This document shows positions 24,472 to 31,317 of a stretch of DNA of 64,000 bases, piece by piece. Source of the stretch: Actinomycetes bacterium. Lineage in GTDB: Bacteria; Actinomycetota; Actinomycetes; Propionibacteriales; Propionibacteriaceae. The notes below the pieces were generated by a model. That model searched no databases, was not told the origin of the DNA, and saw only the letters and a list, made by a program, of their open reading frames with translations. Each line of letters starts with the position of its first letter. Position 1 is the first letter of the stretch. The translations under genes were made by a program, and so were the position numbers. Location of the stretch: NCBI GenBank assembly GCA_023460935.1, contig JAEWOI010000044.1, positions 62,001 to 126,000 of the forward strand, in the 5' to 3' direction.

Positions 24472-24675
24472 GTGAACCGGAGTGATGTCGCGAGTGGACT
24501 GGGGTCGGCCGATCCGGCCGTCGGGCTGCGGGCGGTCGGGGCGCTGCGCCGGCTGGCCGAACAGGTCGAAGCCCAGCAGGTCGCAGCGGCCAGGGGCCAG
24601 GGCTGGTCCTGGGAACAGATCGGGGACGCGCTCGGCGTCTCCCGGCAGTCCATCCACGCCAAGTACGGGAAGTAG
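24472..24675 (+). CDS. Small HTH protein, probably leaderless mRNA
   Basis: 67 residues. The C-terminal half is a helix-turn-helix: WSWEQIGDALGVSRQSIHAK, preceded by a Leu/Ala helix. GTG 24472 is the start that keeps the HTH and begins seven bases after the putative -10 CAGACT (24460-24465), so the transcript may start at the GTG itself. A Clp-N protein follows after six bases. Likely regulator of the divergent ABC exporter and of itself. Confidence 0.8.
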   Translation: MNRSDVASGLGSADPAVGLRAVGALRRLAEQVEAQQVAAARGQGWSWEQIGDALGVSRQSIHAKYGK

Positions 24676-24681
24676 CAGATC

Positions 24682-25113
24682 GTGTTGGCACCCCTGACCA
24701 GCGCCGCTGCGGCGGCGCTGTCGCACGCCTCGGAAGAGGCCGCGCGGCGAGGCGATCGCCGGGTTGGCACCGACCACCTCCTGCTGGGCCTCCTGCACGA
24801 CCAGGAAGCGGCCGCTGACCTCGGCACGGACCTCGAGCACGCCCACGCGGCCGCCGCAGAACTCGATCGGGAAGCTCTGGCAGCGCTCGGCATCGACCTC
24901 GGCCCGCTGCCGGGGCAGCCAGCTCGCCTCAAGCCGGGCAATGCCTCCCCGACCTCAGGGTTCCGGGCCGTCGTGGCCCGCGCGGTCGCCCTCGCCGGCG
25001 CCGAGAGGCTGCGAAGGGCCGAGCCGCGCCATCTGGTCGCCGCTCTTCGGGAGCTGCGTCCGCCCGACCCCGCCGCCACCCTCCTCCACACGCTCCACAG
25101 GGACCGCGGCTGA
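24682..25113 (+). CDS. Clp N-terminal domain protein
   Basis: 143 residues holding only the ClpA/ClpB/ClpC amino-terminal double repeat: ALSHASEEAARRGDRRVGTD, HLLLGLLHDQ, and a second repeat with RAVALAGAERLRRAEPRHLV. No ATPase follows. Stand-alone Clp-N proteins next to small HTH regulators recur in Actinobacteria; they may sense unfolded or modified proteins. GTG 24682 lies six bases after the HTH stop. Confidence 0.85.
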   Translation: MLAPLTSAAAAALSHASEEAARRGDRRVGTDHLLLGLLHDQEAAADLGTDLEHAHAAAAELDREALAALGIDLGPLPGQPARLKPGNASPTSGFRAVVARAVALAGAERLRRAEPRHLVAALRELRPPDPAATLLHTLHRDRG

Positions 25114-25162
25114 GCCCCAGCCCGGCGTGGATGGCCGGAACGCAACCGGAAGGCGCCCCCGC

Positions 25163-26122
25163 CTAGAGGTGCTGGGGCAGTTCCGGCACCGGGATCAGCA
25201 CGACATCGACCAGCTTCCAGTCCAGCTTCTGGCAGCGCTCCTGGGCGAGCCGCAGCTCCTGCACGGACGGTGCCCGGGCAGGGTCGGGCACGACGAACGC
25301 CTCGACGTGGAAGAACTGGCCCTGGTCGCGCACCCGGGTGGCCACGTCCTGCACCCACGGCAGGCCGGCGAGCAGGTCGCTGACCTTGCGGCCGTCCGGG
25401 TGCGGCTCGTCGTCGTCGAAGGTGGTGGCCCTGGTGTCCATCAGGTCGGTGATGGCGGCGCCGGTGTTGCGGATGCCGTCCCACAGGATGCTGCCCGCGA
25501 TGAAGGTGGCCGCTGCCGCGTCGGCCCACCACAGGCCCAGGCCGATGCCGCCCACGCCGGCGATCGAGCCCGCGGCGGTCATCCAGTCGGCCTTGTTCAT
25601 GTCCGCGTCGGCGTAAAGCACCTTGTTGTGCAGGTCGCGGGCCAGCTTCATCTTCACCCGGCCGAAGTAGATCGGCAGCGGGATCGTGAGCGCCATCACG
25701 CCCATCATCAGCCAGCCCGACCACACGCTCTGGCCGAACAGCTGCACCGAGCCGATCGGCGGCCGCTCGCCCTTGACCAGCGTGGTGACCGACTCGATCA
25801 GCAGCACCGAGCCCATCGTGAACAACGCCACCCCGGCCACCAGGTGCGCCACCCCGACCGCGCGGAAGAAGCCGTAGGGGTACTTGCTGGTCGGTGGGCG
25901 GTGGATCACCCGGGACGCGATGAGGTAGGCGATGGGAGGCGCCAGCGAGAGCAGGTCCTCGATCCACGCCGCCCGCATCGCCTGGGAGTTGCCCATCACC
26001 AGGTTCACCGCGACGATCGCCACCGCGAGGAAGGCGATCGTCGACCACTCGATGCGCTTGGCCCGACGCAGGCTGTCGGCCTGCTCGGCGGGCAGTTCGG
26101 CCCAGCTCGGGTTCTCGCTCAT
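25163..26122 (-). CDS. Cation diffusion facilitator transporter
   Basis: 319 residues. Membrane helices cover residues ~25-200 and a cytoplasmic ferredoxin-like domain follows (PWVQDVATRVRDQGQFFHVE). The metal-site motifs are atypical. The TM2 site reads WIEDLLSLAPPIAYLI, with Pro where the second Asp is expected. TM5 reads ADADMNKADW rather than HxxxD. Metal specificity is therefore uncertain. Its start overlaps the solute-binding gene stop by four bases. Confidence 0.85.
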   Translation of the reverse strand: MSENPSWAELPAEQADSLRRAKRIEWSTIAFLAVAIVAVNLVMGNSQAMRAAWIEDLLSLAPPIAYLIASRVIHRPPTSKYPYGFFRAVGVAHLVAGVALFTMGSVLLIESVTTLVKGERPPIGSVQLFGQSVWSGWLMMGVMALTIPLPIYFGRVKMKLARDLHNKVLYADADMNKADWMTAAGSIAGVGGIGLGLWWADAAAATFIAGSILWDGIRNTGAAITDLMDTRATTFDDDEPHPDGRKVSDLLAGLPWVQDVATRVRDQGQFFHVEAFVVPDPARAPSVQELRLAQERCQKLDWKLVDVVLIPVPELPQHL

Positions 26123-26652
26123 CGCACCCCCTCCTGCTCGGCGAGGAACCGCTCGACGGTGGTGAGGAACCGGTTCTCCCCTGCCCGCGTGAGCAGCACG
26201 TGCTTGAGCGTCCGGCCGGACCCGTCGCGCTCCTCCGTGTAGGGCGCGGTCATCGCCACCTGCTGCGACCAGGGCGTGTCGTCGGTGAAGCCGCCGGCCA
26301 CCAGGTCGAGGCGACCCTCGTGGAGGGCGGTGACGAGTGCTGCCTCGCTGCCGGTGGTCCATTCCGGCTCGGCGTCCAGGGCGGTGGCCAGCTCCTCGAC
26401 CAGAGCTGCCTCCGTCCCGCGGGGGACGGCCGGGTCGGTCGCGTCCACCCACGGCGGGTTGTGGGTGAGTCCGACGCGCAGCACGCCGCCACGCACCCGG
26501 TCGGTGGTGCCCTCGGTGTCGGCCGGCACCGTCGCGCAGCCGACCAGCGTGGTCAGCACCAGCCCCAACAGCAACGAGCGGCACGCCCGGCGGCGCGTCC
26601 GGCGGCCACCGGTGTAGAAGCGGGAACGCGGTGCGGGTCCGTGCTCAGCCAT
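26119..26652 (-). CDS. Mini solute-binding lipoprotein (family 3-like)
   Basis: 177 residues. A Tat/Sec-like basic stretch, hydrophobic segment and lipobox (LTTLVGC, Cys39) are followed by one lobe of an amino-acid-type substrate-binding protein. The lobe includes LRVGLTHNPPWVD, ALVTALHEGRLDLVAGGFTD and TAPYTEE. The protein stops before the second lobe and ends in a basic helix. It is translated together with the CDF transporter; an ABC partner is absent. It may deliver or sense a ligand for the exporter. Confidence 0.75.
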   Translation of the reverse strand: MAEHGPAPRSRFYTGGRRTRRRACRSLLLGLVLTTLVGCATVPADTEGTTDRVRGGVLRVGLTHNPPWVDATDPAVPRGTEAALVEELATALDAEPEWTTGSEAALVTALHEGRLDLVAGGFTDDTPWSQQVAMTAPYTEERDGSGRTLKHVLLTRAGENRFLTTVERFLAEQEGVR

Positions 26653-26701
26653 GCAGGTTGGATACCCGTGGCCACGCCAACTCGCACCCGCAGGTGTGCG
26701 C

Positions 26702-27172
26702 CTAGCCCGGTGCGTCCGCGGGACGTCCGCTGAAGTAGCTGGCCAGCACCTCCAGGCCGTTGGCCGCAGCTGTCGCGTCCGCAGCCGAGAGGCCGGCGAA
26801 CAGCGTCCGCAGGCCACTGCGGCGCTGCTCGGCGAGGTGGTCGACCAGGTCACGACCGGAGGCCGTCAAGGAGATCACGTAGCCCCGGGCGTCAGCGACG
26901 ACCGCCTCCCGCTCGATCACGCCGACCCCTTCCAGCCGCCGGATCACCGAGGTCAGGCTGCCCTTCTCGATCGCGAGGCCGTGGCTGAGCTGCGCCGGCC
27001 GCAGCGGCCCGAACGTCGCCAGGCCAAGCACCACGATGACTTCCAGCGCGGAGTAGGAACGGCCGCGGTACGTCGTGCGATGGAGCAGTGGGTGCAGGTG
27101 GGCGACGAAGCCCGGCATGAAGGCGTGCAGCGCCTCGCCAAGGCGGTCCACCGGCTCGCTGCGGTCGGCCAT
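26702..27172 (-). CDS. MarR-family regulator
   Basis: 156 residues with the winged-helix core PAQLSHGLAIEKGSLTSVIR, RLEGVGVIEREAVVADARGY and the wing. It follows the 302-residue gene by 22 bases with GGAGGAG in front, so both form a unit. A dyad upstream of the first gene (28119-28132) may be its operator. Confidence 0.88.
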   Translation of the reverse strand: MADRSEPVDRLGEALHAFMPGFVAHLHPLLHRTTYRGRSYSALEVIVVLGLATFGPLRPAQLSHGLAIEKGSLTSVIRRLEGVGVIEREAVVADARGYVISLTASGRDLVDHLAEQRRSGLRTLFAGLSAADATAAANGLEVLASYFSGRPADAPG

Positions 27173-27194
27173 GCTGCGACTCCTCCTTTTCGGC

Positions 27195-28103
27195 TCAGTC
27201 CTGCCCGGTGCGGGCCACGCCGTGCGCGTCGAGCAACGCCGCCACGGCGTCGGGACGGGTGAGGCACGGCTGGACGATCTCCTGCTCGCGGCAGCGGAGC
27301 ACGAGCTGGCAGAAGCCGGGCGGTGAGGTGTCCAGCGGGCTGCGGACCTCGAAGGAAGTGATCCGGCGGAAGGGCACCCGGATGAGGTTGTAGGCGTAGT
27401 TGGCCCGCCGGAACCGCGGCTGCACCGCGAGGTCGCGGTTGAAGAGAACGAGATCCGCTCCTGACGCCAGCACCACCAGGCCGGCTGCACGCCGCCGCCT
27501 TCCCCGGTCGGTGCGGCAGGGCCGACCGGGTTCCTCGACGTGCACCGGCCGGATCCGCAGCGGCTCGCCCGCGTTGAGGGTGTTGAGCACCGACTTGTGG
27601 AAGTGGTCGGCGGGAGCCACCTCGGGCGTGGGGACCGGTGTGGCCGACGTGAGGTCATCCGACATCAGGAAGCGCTCCACCTCGGTGATCAGGGCGTGCG
27701 AGACGCTGTTGAACTCCACGTCGACGCGGGTGCCGTCCGCGAGCAGTGAGCTCCACCGCCCGATCAGCAGGTTGGTGTGCCGGACGCTGGCGACGATCTC
27801 GTCCCTGGCCACGTCGGTGCGCACGATCTCGCCCGGCTGGGCCCGCAGCACGCACAAGCGGTCGGGGAAGGCCGCCAGGACCGACTCGAACAGGTCCATG
27901 CCCGGTCGTACCTGGGCCCGGTCGTAGGCGCGGGGCACCTTCAGCAGGTAGGTCGCCTCGCCCAGCTCGGGCCACCACTGCCGGAACCTCCGGGGCATGT
28001 CGGCCGGCTCGCCGATGTGGTCGATCCACGGCCCGAAGCGGTCGTACTCGCGGAGGTCGTCGGGGTCGGCGGCCGTGCGCCAGTCCGCCGTGATCGAGGC
28101 CAT
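27195..28103 (-). CDS. Unknown 302-aa protein of MarR operon
   Basis: No family recognised. It is a soluble protein with no signal peptide. N-terminal half: WIDHIGEPADMPRRFRQWWP, ATYLLKVPRAYDRAQVRPGM. C-terminal half: beta-rich with ADLVLFNRDLAVQPRFRRAN, perhaps a PH-like domain. ATG 28103 has GGAGG seven bases upstream and TAGAAT (28138-28133) as a possible -10. It is divergent from an NAD(P)-binding protein and followed by the MarR gene. Confidence 0.75.
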   Translation of the reverse strand: MASITADWRTAADPDDLREYDRFGPWIDHIGEPADMPRRFRQWWPELGEATYLLKVPRAYDRAQVRPGMDLFESVLAAFPDRLCVLRAQPGEIVRTDVARDEIVASVRHTNLLIGRWSSLLADGTRVDVEFNSVSHALITEVERFLMSDDLTSATPVPTPEVAPADHFHKSVLNTLNAGEPLRIRPVHVEEPGRPCRTDRGRRRRAAGLVVLASGADLVLFNRDLAVQPRFRRANYAYNLIRVPFRRITSFEVRSPLDTSPPGFCQLVLRCREQEIVQPCLTRPDAVAALLDAHGVARTGQD

Positions 28104-28118
28104 CGCCGCCCTCCGGTA

Positions 28119-28132
28119 GTAAGATTTCGTAC
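28119..28132. promoter_or_regulatory. Probable MarR operator
   Basis: GTAAGATTTCGTAC matches its reverse complement at 10 of 14 positions and is AT-rich against the background. It overlaps the start of the minus-strand transcript (TAGAAT at 28138-28133). It lies between the MarR-containing operon and the divergent gene at 28243. Confidence 0.45.
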
Positions 28133-28242
28133 ATTCTAGCCGGAGGCGACCGCTCGGCGCTCCGGCAGCTCAGCGGAATAGTTGAACGCGCAACTCTCTT
28201 TCAGCGGGTGTAGGTCACTCACCCGAACGAGAGGATTGCGCC

Positions 28243-28890
28243 ATGACCCGAATCGCCGTGCTGGGAGGTACCGGATACGCCGGGAGCGCCGTCGTCGGCG
28301 AGGCAGCCAGGCGTGGGCACCGGGTCACGGCGTTCAGCCGCAGGCCGCCGGCCGAGCCGGTGGCCGGGGTGGATTACGTGACGGGCTCCCTCCTCGACCA
28401 GGAGGTGCTGCGCCGGGCCGTCAGCGCGGGTGATGTGGTCTTCGAGGCGCTCTCACCCCGCGGCGACATGGCCGGCAAGGTGGAGCCGGTGTTCGAGGAA
28501 CTCCTGGCCCTCGCCGAGGCCGCCGGGACCAGGCTCGGCGTGCTGGGCGGGGCGTCCTCCCTCCTGGTCGCCCCAGGCGGCCCCCGCCTGCTCGACACCG
28601 CCCCGCCGGCGCCGCCGGAGGTGCAGCAGGAGATCGACCTCGGCATCTGGAAGCTCGACCGGCTGCGCGCCGCCGGGAGCGCCCTGGACTGGTTCTACGT
28701 CAGCCCGGCAGCGGAGTTCGGAGCCTGGGTGCCGAGCGAGGTCACCGGGCAGTACCGGCTCAGCGACGACGTGCTGCTGACGAACGCTGACGGCAAGTCG
28801 GAGATCTCGGCCGCCGACCTCGCCCTCGCCGTGCTGGACGAGATCGAACAGCCGGCCCACAACCGACGACGGTTCCACGTGGCGCACTGA
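28243..28890 (+). CDS. NAD(P)H-binding oxidoreductase
   Basis: 215 residues with the atypical-SDR start RIAVLGGTGYAGSAVVGEAA, then RRGHRVTAFSRRP and the C-terminal EISAADLALAVLDEIEQPAH. This is the NmrA/SnoaL-like NAD(P)-binding group. It is divergent from the MarR unit and probably under the same control. It may reduce a quinone or other electrophile; substrate unknown. Confidence 0.85.
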   Translation: MTRIAVLGGTGYAGSAVVGEAARRGHRVTAFSRRPPAEPVAGVDYVTGSLLDQEVLRRAVSAGDVVFEALSPRGDMAGKVEPVFEELLALAEAAGTRLGVLGGASSLLVAPGGPRLLDTAPPAPPEVQQEIDLGIWKLDRLRAAGSALDWFYVSPAAEFGAWVPSEVTGQYRLSDDVLLTNADGKSEISAADLALAVLDEIEQPAHNRRRFHVAH

Positions 28891-28994
28891 GCCCTCCGGC
28901 CCGCTCTGACAGGATGACCTGACCGGCGCCGCAGCCGCGCGTCGGAGGACACCGGGCGGGAAGGTCCCGCCCCGGCGCTGCGGAGGAGGACGAC

Positions 28995-29872
28995 ATGCTC
29001 GTCGGCTGTCACGGTCTGGTCTGGTCCGGCGCGTTCGACCCGAGCGGGTTCGAACTGGCTGTGAGCAGCACTAAGCGGGTGGGTTTCGACCTGCTCGAGA
29101 TCCCCCTGCTCGACCCGTACTCGATGGACCCAGAGGCGCTGGGCGAGATCCAGCGCGCCCACGGCCTGCCGATCACGGCGTCCATGGCCCAGAGCCGCGA
29201 CTCAGACATCACGTCGGAGGACCTCGCCTGCGGTGCGCGGGGGAGGCCAAGATCCTGCACGCGCTGTCGGTGCTGCAGGCGCTCGGCGGCAAGTACCTGG
29301 TGGGAGCCATCTTCGGCGAGCTGCGCAAGTACCCTGAGCCCGCCACGGCGCGCGCCCGGGCCAACGGCCAGGCCGTGCTGCGCAACGTCGTGGACGCGGC
29401 AACGGAGGCGGGCATCACGGTGGGCCTCGAGGTGGTCAACCGCTACGAGTCGAACCTGCTGAACACCGCGCGCCAGGCGCTGGACTACCTCGACGAGGTG
29501 GGCCGGGACGAGTTGACCGTCCACCTGGACACCTACCACATGAACATCGAGGAATGTGACCTCTTCACCCCGGTGCTGGAGTGCGGCGAGCGGCTCGGGT
29601 ACGTGCACGTCGGGGAGAACCACCGCGGCTACCTCGGCTCGGGCTCGATCGACTTCACCGGGTTCTTCCACGCCCTCGCCAGCATCGGCTACAACGGGCC
29701 GGTGGTGTTCGAGTCGTTCTCCAGGGCGGTCGTGCACGAGGACCTGACCAGGATGCTCGCGGTCTGGCGCGACCTGTGGGAAGACTCCGAAGCGCTCGCC
29801 ACGGCGGCGCACTCGTTCCTGCGGGCGGGTCTTGCGGGCGCGGCGAACACGCGTACCGGGGCAGCCGGCTGA
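28995..29872 (+). pseudogene. Sugar phosphate isomerase/epimerase, frameshifted
   Basis: The first frame runs from ATG 28995 (GGAGGAGG upstream) through KRVGFDLLEIPLLDP to DSDITSEDLACGARG. The family sequence then continues in another frame from about 29230: GEAKILHALSVLQALGGKYL, GLEVVNRYESNLLN, HLDTYHMNIEE, HVGENHRGYLGSGSIDF. A one-base deletion in GCGCGGGGGAGG (around 29237-29248) would explain it. The halves together give a normal tagatose-3-epimerase-type TIM barrel of about 290 residues. Either a recent pseudogene or a sequencing slip in the G-run. Confidence 0.85.
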
Positions 29873-29881
29873 AGCCGCCGC

Positions 29882-30205
29882 CTACGCCTCTGGCCGGCGG
29901 CTGCGGGCGTAGATGAAGTTCACCGCGACGATCGCCACCCACACCACCAGCAGGCCGGGCAGCCCGACCATCGAGGTGCTGATCGCGGTCAGCGGCACGC
30001 CGAGGGCCATGGACACGATGGCCAGGCTGAACACCGTCCGGTCCGGACGCTGCTGGGCCATCGGGAGCTGGCGCGGCAGCTGTGCGGGGGCCGGTGGCTG
30101 GGGTAGGGGAGCCAGGCCGTGCCCTGCAGCAGGCGGCTGGGTGGCCGGCGGCGGCTGCACCCACAGCTCATCGTTCGTCGGCTCGCGGTAGTCGGAACTA
30201 CTCAT
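29882..30205 (-). CDS. Two-helix membrane protein with Pro-rich N-terminus
   Basis: 107 residues. A hydrophilic Pro/Gln/Ala-rich cytoplasmic region (about 1-58) is followed by two membrane helices separated by a short loop (TVFSLAIVSMALGVPLTAIS, LPGLLVVWVAIVAVNFIYAR). Unknown function. ATG 30205 (MSSSDYREPTNDELW) is preferred; the frame is open to 30250. It converges with the isomerase pseudogene. Confidence 0.75.
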   Translation of the reverse strand: MSSSDYREPTNDELWVQPPPATQPPAAGHGLAPLPQPPAPAQLPRQLPMAQQRPDRTVFSLAIVSMALGVPLTAISTSMVGLPGLLVVWVAIVAVNFIYARSRRPEA

Positions 30206-30261
30206 GGTTCGAAGCCTAGTGCCGGGCACCTTGTCCGCGGCCGGGTCCACGGATCCAGGCC

Positions 30262-30311
30262 GCTTAGCATCTCTAGGGATGCTTGCTTAGCATCGCTAGG
30301 GATGCTATCTT
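30262..30311 (+). promoter_or_regulatory. Promoter with two tandem dyad operators
   Basis: GCTTAGCATCTCTAGGGATGCT (30262-30283) is repeated 23 bases later with one change (30285-30306). Each copy is a dyad with AGCATC and GATGCT arms. The second fills the gap between TTGCTT (30283-30288) and TATCTT (30306-30311), a 17-base spacer, so a bound protein would block RNA polymerase. It drives the small gene at 30338. Confidence 0.75.
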
Positions 30312-30337
30312 CGAGGCTTGACGGAGGAGGTAGGCCG

Positions 30338-30487
30338 ATGAAGCCGTTCCAGAGCAGTTTGCGAGGCATGTTCCGGCGTTCGACGGGTGAGAAGTCGCAC
30401 CGGGAAGACCACGCGACCGGGTTCCCGCGCCAGCCCCTCACCGTCCTCGACGTGCTCGAGCCACGGACTCGCGAGGCGCACCACTGA
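30338..30487 (+). CDS. Small basic protein, 49 aa, unknown
   Basis: MKPFQSSLRGMFRRSTGEKS, then HREDHATGFPRQPLTVLDVL and a short His-rich end. It is not recognised. GGAGGAGG at 30323-30330 stands seven bases before ATG 30338, and a well-formed operator/promoter lies just upstream, so translation is likely. No membrane segment. Confidence 0.65.
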   Translation: MKPFQSSLRGMFRRSTGEKSHREDHATGFPRQPLTVLDVLEPRTREAHH

Positions 30488-30507
30488 AAGAAGGCGCGGC
30501 CGACGCT

Positions 30508-30741
30508 ATGGTCGGGCGTGTGTTGACGACTTCGCAGGCCGCCGCGCTGGTGGGGATCCCCAAGGAGCAGTTCCGGTCCGCGATGTCCAAGGAGCGCAAG
30601 AACGGCAAGGAGTTCCACGCACCGCGCGATCAGTGGCTGGACGCCCGCACCCCGATGTGGGACGAGGAGAAGGTGCTCGCCTGGGCCAAGGCCCGCAAGA
30701 AGCGCAAGAAGCGCAAGAAGCACGCCGAAGAGTCGGGCTGA
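30508..30741 (+). CDS. Small protein with Arg/Lys-repeat tail, 77 aa
   Basis: An HTH-like first half (VLTTSQAAALVGIPKEQFRS, AMSKERKNGKEFHAPRDQWL) resembles small MerR/HTH_17 proteins. It is followed by WDEEKVLAWAK and a tail of repeated Arg-Lys-Lys (AKARKKRKKRKKHAEESG). The tail could bind nucleic acid. A GTG at 30520 is an alternative start. It follows the 49-residue gene by 20 bases. Confidence 0.7.
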   Translation: MVGRVLTTSQAAALVGIPKEQFRSAMSKERKNGKEFHAPRDQWLDARTPMWDEEKVLAWAKARKKRKKRKKHAEESG

Positions 30742-30795
30742 GGCCGTACCGGCGTCGCGTCGCCGCGTCACGGGTCGTAGCCGCCGGAGGCCTCG

Positions 30796-30957
30796 ATGTC
30801 CTGGCCGCCGGATGGCCGGGTCGGCCCCTCCTGCTGGGAACCGTGCCGGTCCTTCGCCGTCCTGCCACCCGCGTCGGTCTCGGTGCTGGTGACCCTCGGC
30901 CTGGCCGTGCTGGTCCGGCTCGAGAGCTTGTGGTCACGCCGGACGGGGCGCGGCTAG
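30796..30957 (+). CDS. Small single-helix membrane protein, 53 aa
   Basis: MSWPPDGRVGPSCWEPCRSF then a hydrophobic stretch (VLPPASVSVLVTLGLAVLVR) and a short basic end. GGAGG lies five bases before ATG 30796. The TAG overlaps the stop of the facing gene at 30954. Not recognised. Confidence 0.45.
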   Translation: MSWPPDGRVGPSCWEPCRSFAVLPPASVSVLVTLGLAVLVRLESLWSRRTGRG

Positions 30958-31280
30958 AACCCTCGGTCAGCGCTCGGGTCCTGGCCCTCCCGCCGGCGCA
31001 GGTAGTCCCGGTCGAAGTACTTCGGCAGGTCCTCCGGATCGTCCTCGGCGCCGGCCTCCTCGTCGGGCGTGTTGTCCCACTTGGCCGGGTCAAGCACCCG
31101 GTCGTTTCCGAGCAGCATCCCCCGGTCCAGCACCTGCGGCGCAGCGGGCGCGGCCCCGGCCGTCGGCGGGTCGGCGGGCGGGGCGCCCTCGGCCGCATGG
31201 CCGCGCCGGCGCCTGGCCAACCACCAGGCGGCGACAGCCGCGACCAGCGCCAGCACCACCAGCAGGCCCGTCGGATCCAT
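30954..31280 (-). CDS. Single-helix membrane protein, 108 aa
   Basis: An N-terminal membrane helix (LLVVLALVAAVAAWWLARRR) is followed by an Ala/Pro-rich linker and an acidic C-terminus (KWDNTPDEEAGAEDDPEDLP). No family is recognised. ATG 31280 has GGAGG five bases upstream, which decides against the GTG at 31286. Confidence 0.7.
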   Translation of the reverse strand: MDPTGLLVVLALVAAVAAWWLARRRRGHAAEGAPPADPPTAGAAPAAPQVLDRGMLLGNDRVLDPAKWDNTPDEEAGAEDDPEDLPKYFDRDYLRRREGQDPSADRGF

Positions 31281-31317
31281 GTCCACCTCCGCTCCGGTAC
31301 CAAAGCTACGCGCCGGG

